Shown piece after piece: positions 61,336-64,000 of a stretch of DNA of 64,000 bases. Source of the DNA: Flavobacteriales bacterium (GTDB lineage Bacteria > Bacteroidota > Bacteroidia > Flavobacteriales > Flavobacteriaceae). The stretch is taken from contig JALWFE010000132.1 of assembly GCA_027039975.1 (NCBI GenBank), positions 1 to 64,000 on the forward strand. The letters are read 5' to 3'. The position numbers were made by a program, and so were the translations under genes. A model generated the notes under the pieces. The model was given only the letters and a program-made list of their open reading frames with translations, did no database searches and was not told the origin of the DNA. Numbering within the stretch: position 1 is the first letter of the stretch; each line of letters starts with the position of its first letter.

Positions 61336-61422
61336 GCCTCGGTGGCGGAATTGGTAGACGCGCTGGATTCAAAATCCAGTTCCGGCAACGGAGTGTGGGT
61401 TCGATTCCCACCCGAGGTACCA
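61336..61422 (+). tRNA. tRNA-Leu (anticodon CAA)
   Basis: An 87-nt class II tRNA: acceptor GCCTCGG/CCGAGGT, D-arm GGCGGAATTGGTAGACGC, anticodon stem CTGGA with loop TTCAAAA (anticodon CAA, reading UUG), long variable arm TTCCGGCAACGGAG, and T-arm GTGGGTTCGATTCCCAC. CCA is encoded (61420-61422), unlike in the tRNA-Ala of this window. Confidence 0.97.
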
Positions 61423-61432
61423 AGCAAAACGG

Positions 61433-61458
61433 GCGGTCAAATTTGACCGCTCTTATTT
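61433..61458 (+). terminator. Terminator of tRNA-Leu
   Basis: GCGGTCAA (61433-61440) pairs with TTGACCGC (61443-61450); the inner pairs open to a 4-base loop, and TCTTATTTTTT follows. The 175 bases after it, up to the YigZ stop, show no gene. Confidence 0.88.
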
Positions 61459-61633
61459 TTTGGATTGGCTTTGACAGGTTTTTAATATTAGTGACGACGC
61501 ACCTTTGGTGCTGTTTATGATTTTGATTAATTGATAAAAGATATTTTGCACTTTATAAATATTATCAAGATAGCCTTTTGAAACATTTCTCTGAATTGTT
61601 TGTTAATCAACAAAAAACGAATTTCTCCTTGAT

Positions 61634-62242
61634 TTATTCCAATTCTGTTACAGTCAATGTATGTATGGCTTCAAACTGTTTTTTGACCGTTTCAAAATCG
61701 TCTAAACGGATTGCCACGATGATTTCACCGTTTTCTTGCAAATTTTGTGATATGATTTCCAAATCAAATTCTTTTATCAACCGCATCACTTTATCCATAT
61801 CTTGATAATTAAAAATAATTTTTAAATTTTTCATTCGTATTTTTTCTACGATTTCTGCTTGGTCTAACACCATTTGCGCCGCCGATTTATAAGCATTTAT
61901 CAAACCTCCGACACCTAGTTTTACACCTCCGAAATACCGCACCACCACTACCAATACATTGGTTAAATTTTTAGCTTTAATTTGATTAAGTATCGGTTGT
62001 CCGGCAGAATTGGAAGGCTCACCATCGTCATTAGCTCTTTCTACAAGCTTTTCCACACCAACACGGTAAGCATAACACCAATGCCGGGCACTGTGATGGG
62101 CCTTTTTCAGTTTTTCAACTTCCATTTTTATCTTATCAATACTTGCAACCGGAAAAGCATATCCCAAAAATTTACTTTTCCGGTCTTTAAAAACGACTGG
62201 TCCGGCCGGCCGGTCAATAGTATAATATGTATCTGTTGCCAT
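61634..62242 (-). CDS. YigZ/IMPACT-family protein (UPF0029)
   Basis: The protein has 202 residues. The UPF0029 signature is clear: 'DRKSKFLGYAFPV', 'HHSARHWCYAYRVG', 'ANDDGEPSNSAGQPIL' and 'VVVVRYFGGVKLGVGGLINAYKSAA'. A C-terminal ferredoxin-like domain (DUF1949) follows. The bacterial function is unresolved; eukaryotic IMPACT binds the translation regulator GCN1. Its ATG directly abuts the stop of the LEA14-like gene, so the two are co-transcribed. Confidence 0.94.
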   Translation of the reverse strand: MATDTYYTIDRPAGPVVFKDRKSKFLGYAFPVASIDKIKMEVEKLKKAHHSARHWCYAYRVGVEKLVERANDDGEPSNSAGQPILNQIKAKNLTNVLVVVVRYFGGVKLGVGGLINAYKSAAQMVLDQAEIVEKIRMKNLKIIFNYQDMDKVMRLIKEFDLEIISQNLQENGEIIVAIRLDDFETVKKQFEAIHTLTVTELE

Positions 62243-62698
62243 CTATTCAAAAAGTTTGACTTCCTGTGTATAATCGATTGTATAAGGAATGTTCAACCCG
62301 GCACTGATATAATAGATTTTTCCATTGTAGCGCACTTTGAGTTTGTTTTTTAAGGCGGAATGCAGGGCATCTAAAATATTGTCTTTCTTAAAATAAGTTT
62401 GGTCAAAATCCACTTCGAGCGGCACGGTAAAATCTTTTTTTGCAGGAACTTTATATGTGTCCGCATTTACATTGGCTAAAAACTTGTCGTTAACAAACAC
62501 TTTAACATCATTGATTTTGAATTTACCACCGAGCAAATTCGGATTGTGATATTTGGCATTGGCGACTAAAACCATTTTTCCACTTTTGTTTTTCATCAAG
62601 TTGATACTATCTATTCCTTTAAATTCCGGGGCTTTTACCATATTACAGGCATTACCCAAAAGCAATGCAATCAATAAAACTGTAAATTTTTTAATCAT
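62243..62698 (-). CDS. LEA14/WHy-domain-like lipoprotein
   Basis: The protein has 151 residues. A lipoprotein signal with 'LGNAC' (Cys18) is followed by 'NLMKNKSGKMVLVANAKYHNPNLLGGKFKINDVKVFVND', the beta-sandwich pattern of LEA type 2 (WHy) domains, and 'FTVPLEVDF'. Such proteins are anchored in the periplasm or outer membrane; in plants and bacteria related domains are tied to desiccation or stress. The function here is not known. Confidence 0.8.
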   Translation of the reverse strand: MIKKFTVLLIALLLGNACNMVKAPEFKGIDSINLMKNKSGKMVLVANAKYHNPNLLGGKFKINDVKVFVNDKFLANVNADTYKVPAKKDFTVPLEVDFDQTYFKKDNILDALHSALKNKLKVRYNGKIYYISAGLNIPYTIDYTQEVKLFE

Positions 62699-62747
62699 AT
62701 TTTCATGTTTTTTTCAGTTATTACTATTAAAAGTATATAAAGATATT

Positions 62748-64000
62748 TTACTCTTTACGGTAAAAAACAGTTTTATAAATACTTTTATTACCCAACATAT
62801 CTTCTACTATCACCTTCAACACGTGCCGGTGTCCTTTAAGTTTTTTGTCGTCAAAATTGTAAGTCAATGATCTTTTTTTGTAATCATATTCCAACAAAAT
62901 CCACGCACCGTCGATATAGCCGTTATACGATTTGATGCCGGTTTGTTTGTCTCCGGTTTTAAACCGCAAATAGTGATAATCGGTCAAATCTGCATTGTCT
63001 TTAAAGTTAACCGGTTTGATGTACGGTGGTACACTGTCGTAACGGATTACAAAGTTACCGAAGCGTTTGGTATAAGCGACTATCGTATCATTTTCCCGGA
63101 CACTGTACACATAGTAAGTTCTTTTTTTTCTACCGTATAAAGCGATATAAGCATAAGGACGTAAAACCGGTTTTATCAAGGATAAAGGATACTTGATGAT
63201 ATAAGATTTTTGCAAGGGTTTCATCGGATTTTTTAAACGCAATGTTGCAGTATCGGCTGTTGCTTGCAGATAAAAATTTTCAAAAGCGGTATGTGGATTG
63301 AATATCAGCGTCCAAGGTAGCAATCGAAACAGGTTTTTCTTATTAACATCAACATAATAAGGTGTTTTTTGCGGTTTTTCATGAGGTACAGCCCTGTAAT
63401 TCCGGGCTTTTACGGGAATCTTTATCCAAATTTTATTTCCATCAAAATCAGAAAGCTCGATTTCCACTTGATACACTTTGCCAGGGTCAAGTTTTAAAGT
63501 GCCGTCATCGACCAGTTGGGTGTAAATTTCCAATTGATTGTACGGCTCCACCCAGAGTTTCTGAATACGGCGCCGTTTCGTTAAATAATACGGATAATCT
63601 ATCAATGCATTGATATATTTGGAATTGGCAAACGAAAATTCCATCATTTCGTGTTCATATACTTGCAGGCCGTTTACCGTTACTTTTACTTTGTATAGAC
63701 CGTTGCGGTTAAACACTTCATCTTGGCGGTCATAAGCTTCCACACCGAAACCCATCCGCCCCGAAGCCAAAATAGTATTAGCCGAATATACCGAATCATT
63801 CAACCGGGTTAAATTGAGTTTGATACGTTTTCCCGATTTATTGACTTCCGAACGGTTATCCAAAGGATATACATAAACATTTCGCACGACAGGTCTTTCG
63901 GTATCTTTGACCCGTATACCATAAGCCATCGGGTTGACGGGATGTTCCAAAATATTCCGCAATTCAAAGTGAAGATGAGGTCCCGATGAACCACCCGTAT
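62748..64000 (-). CDS. M23-family metallopeptidase, C-terminal part (cut by the window end)
   Basis: The frame stays open to the right edge. The first codons visible read 'TGGSSGPHLHFELRNIL', in which HLH is the end of the LytM/M23 zinc site (HxH motif). The remaining 400 or so residues form a large beta-rich C-terminal region ('FGVEAYDRQDEVFNRNGLYKVKV', 'IVEDMLGNKSIYKTVFYRKE'), usual for Bacteroidota M23 proteins that carry long C-terminal Ig-like parts. It would cleave peptidoglycan cross-links or regulate amidases. The N-terminus and signal peptide are outside the window. The ATG at 63962 is internal and not the true start. Confidence 0.88.
   Translation of the reverse strand, partial: TGGSSGPHLHFELRNILEHPVNPMAYGIRVKDTERPVVRNVYVYPLDNRSEVNKSGKRIKLNLTRLNDSVYSANTILASGRMGFGVEAYDRQDEVFNRNGLYKVKVTVNGLQVYEHEMMEFSFANSKYINALIDYPYYLTKRRRIQKLWVEPYNQLEIYTQLVDDGTLKLDPGKVYQVEIELSDFDGNKIWIKIPVKARNYRAVPHEKPQKTPYYVDVNKKNLFRLLPWTLIFNPHTAFENFYLQATADTATLRLKNPMKPLQKSYIIKYPLSLIKPVLRPYAYIALYGRKKRTYYVYSVRENDTIVAYTKRFGNFVIRYDSVPPYIKPVNFKDNADLTDYHYLRFKTGDKQTGIKSYNGYIDGAWILLEYDYKKRSLTYNFDDKKLKGHRHVLKVIVEDMLGNKSIYKTVFYRKE

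Overview
The window is AT-rich chromosomal DNA from a member of the Bacteroidota, most likely Flavobacteriia. The evidence is a PorZ homologue of the type IX secretion system, a SusC/SusD pair, DUF5686 and other CarboxypepD-regulatory-domain outer membrane proteins, many start regions with the Bacteroidota -7 promoter element TAnnTTTG, and little sign of Shine-Dalgarno sequences. The species cannot be named from the sequence alone.

Layout. 1-9.4 kb: three tandem secreted helical proteins of unknown function, then a cupin/rpoN/PAP2-like operon, ahcY, a rhodanese plus haem lipoprotein pair behind a palindromic operator-like site, yqgE and hup. 9.7-24 kb: a DUF5686 protein, fabD, porZ, recO, a TonB-dependent receptor, clpB and an FAD amine-oxidase-like protein. 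23.9-27.7 kb is a decay zone: a PfpI-family remnant, a twice-frameshifted HYR/type-IX-signal adhesin, and an IS4-like element whose transposase is frameshifted and which abuts a truncated membrane gene. 27.7-31.7 kb: a GT-C-type membrane glycosyltransferase, a CPA1 antiporter, a TlpA-like thioredoxin, tRNA-Ala and a YceI protein.

31.8-45.1 kb (minus strand) is a nitrous-oxide-respiration cluster of the clade II, Sec-exported type: two nosZ-like genes, a nosB-like membrane protein, nosD, nosG, nosH, nosF, nosL and nosY, with a dUTPase gene and a repeat island embedded. This is the most striking region. The two tandem NosZ homologues are complementary. The first gene keeps all CuA ligands but has lost all seven CuZ histidines. 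The second keeps all seven CuZ histidines but has lost the CuA cysteines, and it carries a C-terminal c-type cytochrome domain. The simplest reading is a heteromeric N2O reductase in which the two copper centres of the canonical homodimer have been divided between duplicated subunits. I know of no description of such an enzyme.

45.4-56.5 kb is an N-acetylglucosamine/chitin-type utilisation locus (GH20 hexosaminidase, NagB-PIG-L fusion, SusD, SusC) with a divergent LytS/LytTR-type two-component system. 56.9-64 kb holds htpG, a cytochrome b561, a polyprenyl synthase, tRNA-Leu, a YigZ-family protein, an LEA14-like lipoprotein and the C-terminal part of an M23 peptidase cut by the window end.

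Many intergenic gaps over 300 bp are filled by degenerate low-complexity repeat islands. Their sub-modules recur in nearly the same order. They include REP-like palindromes, a 16-bp tandem array and an inverted dispersed copy pair.
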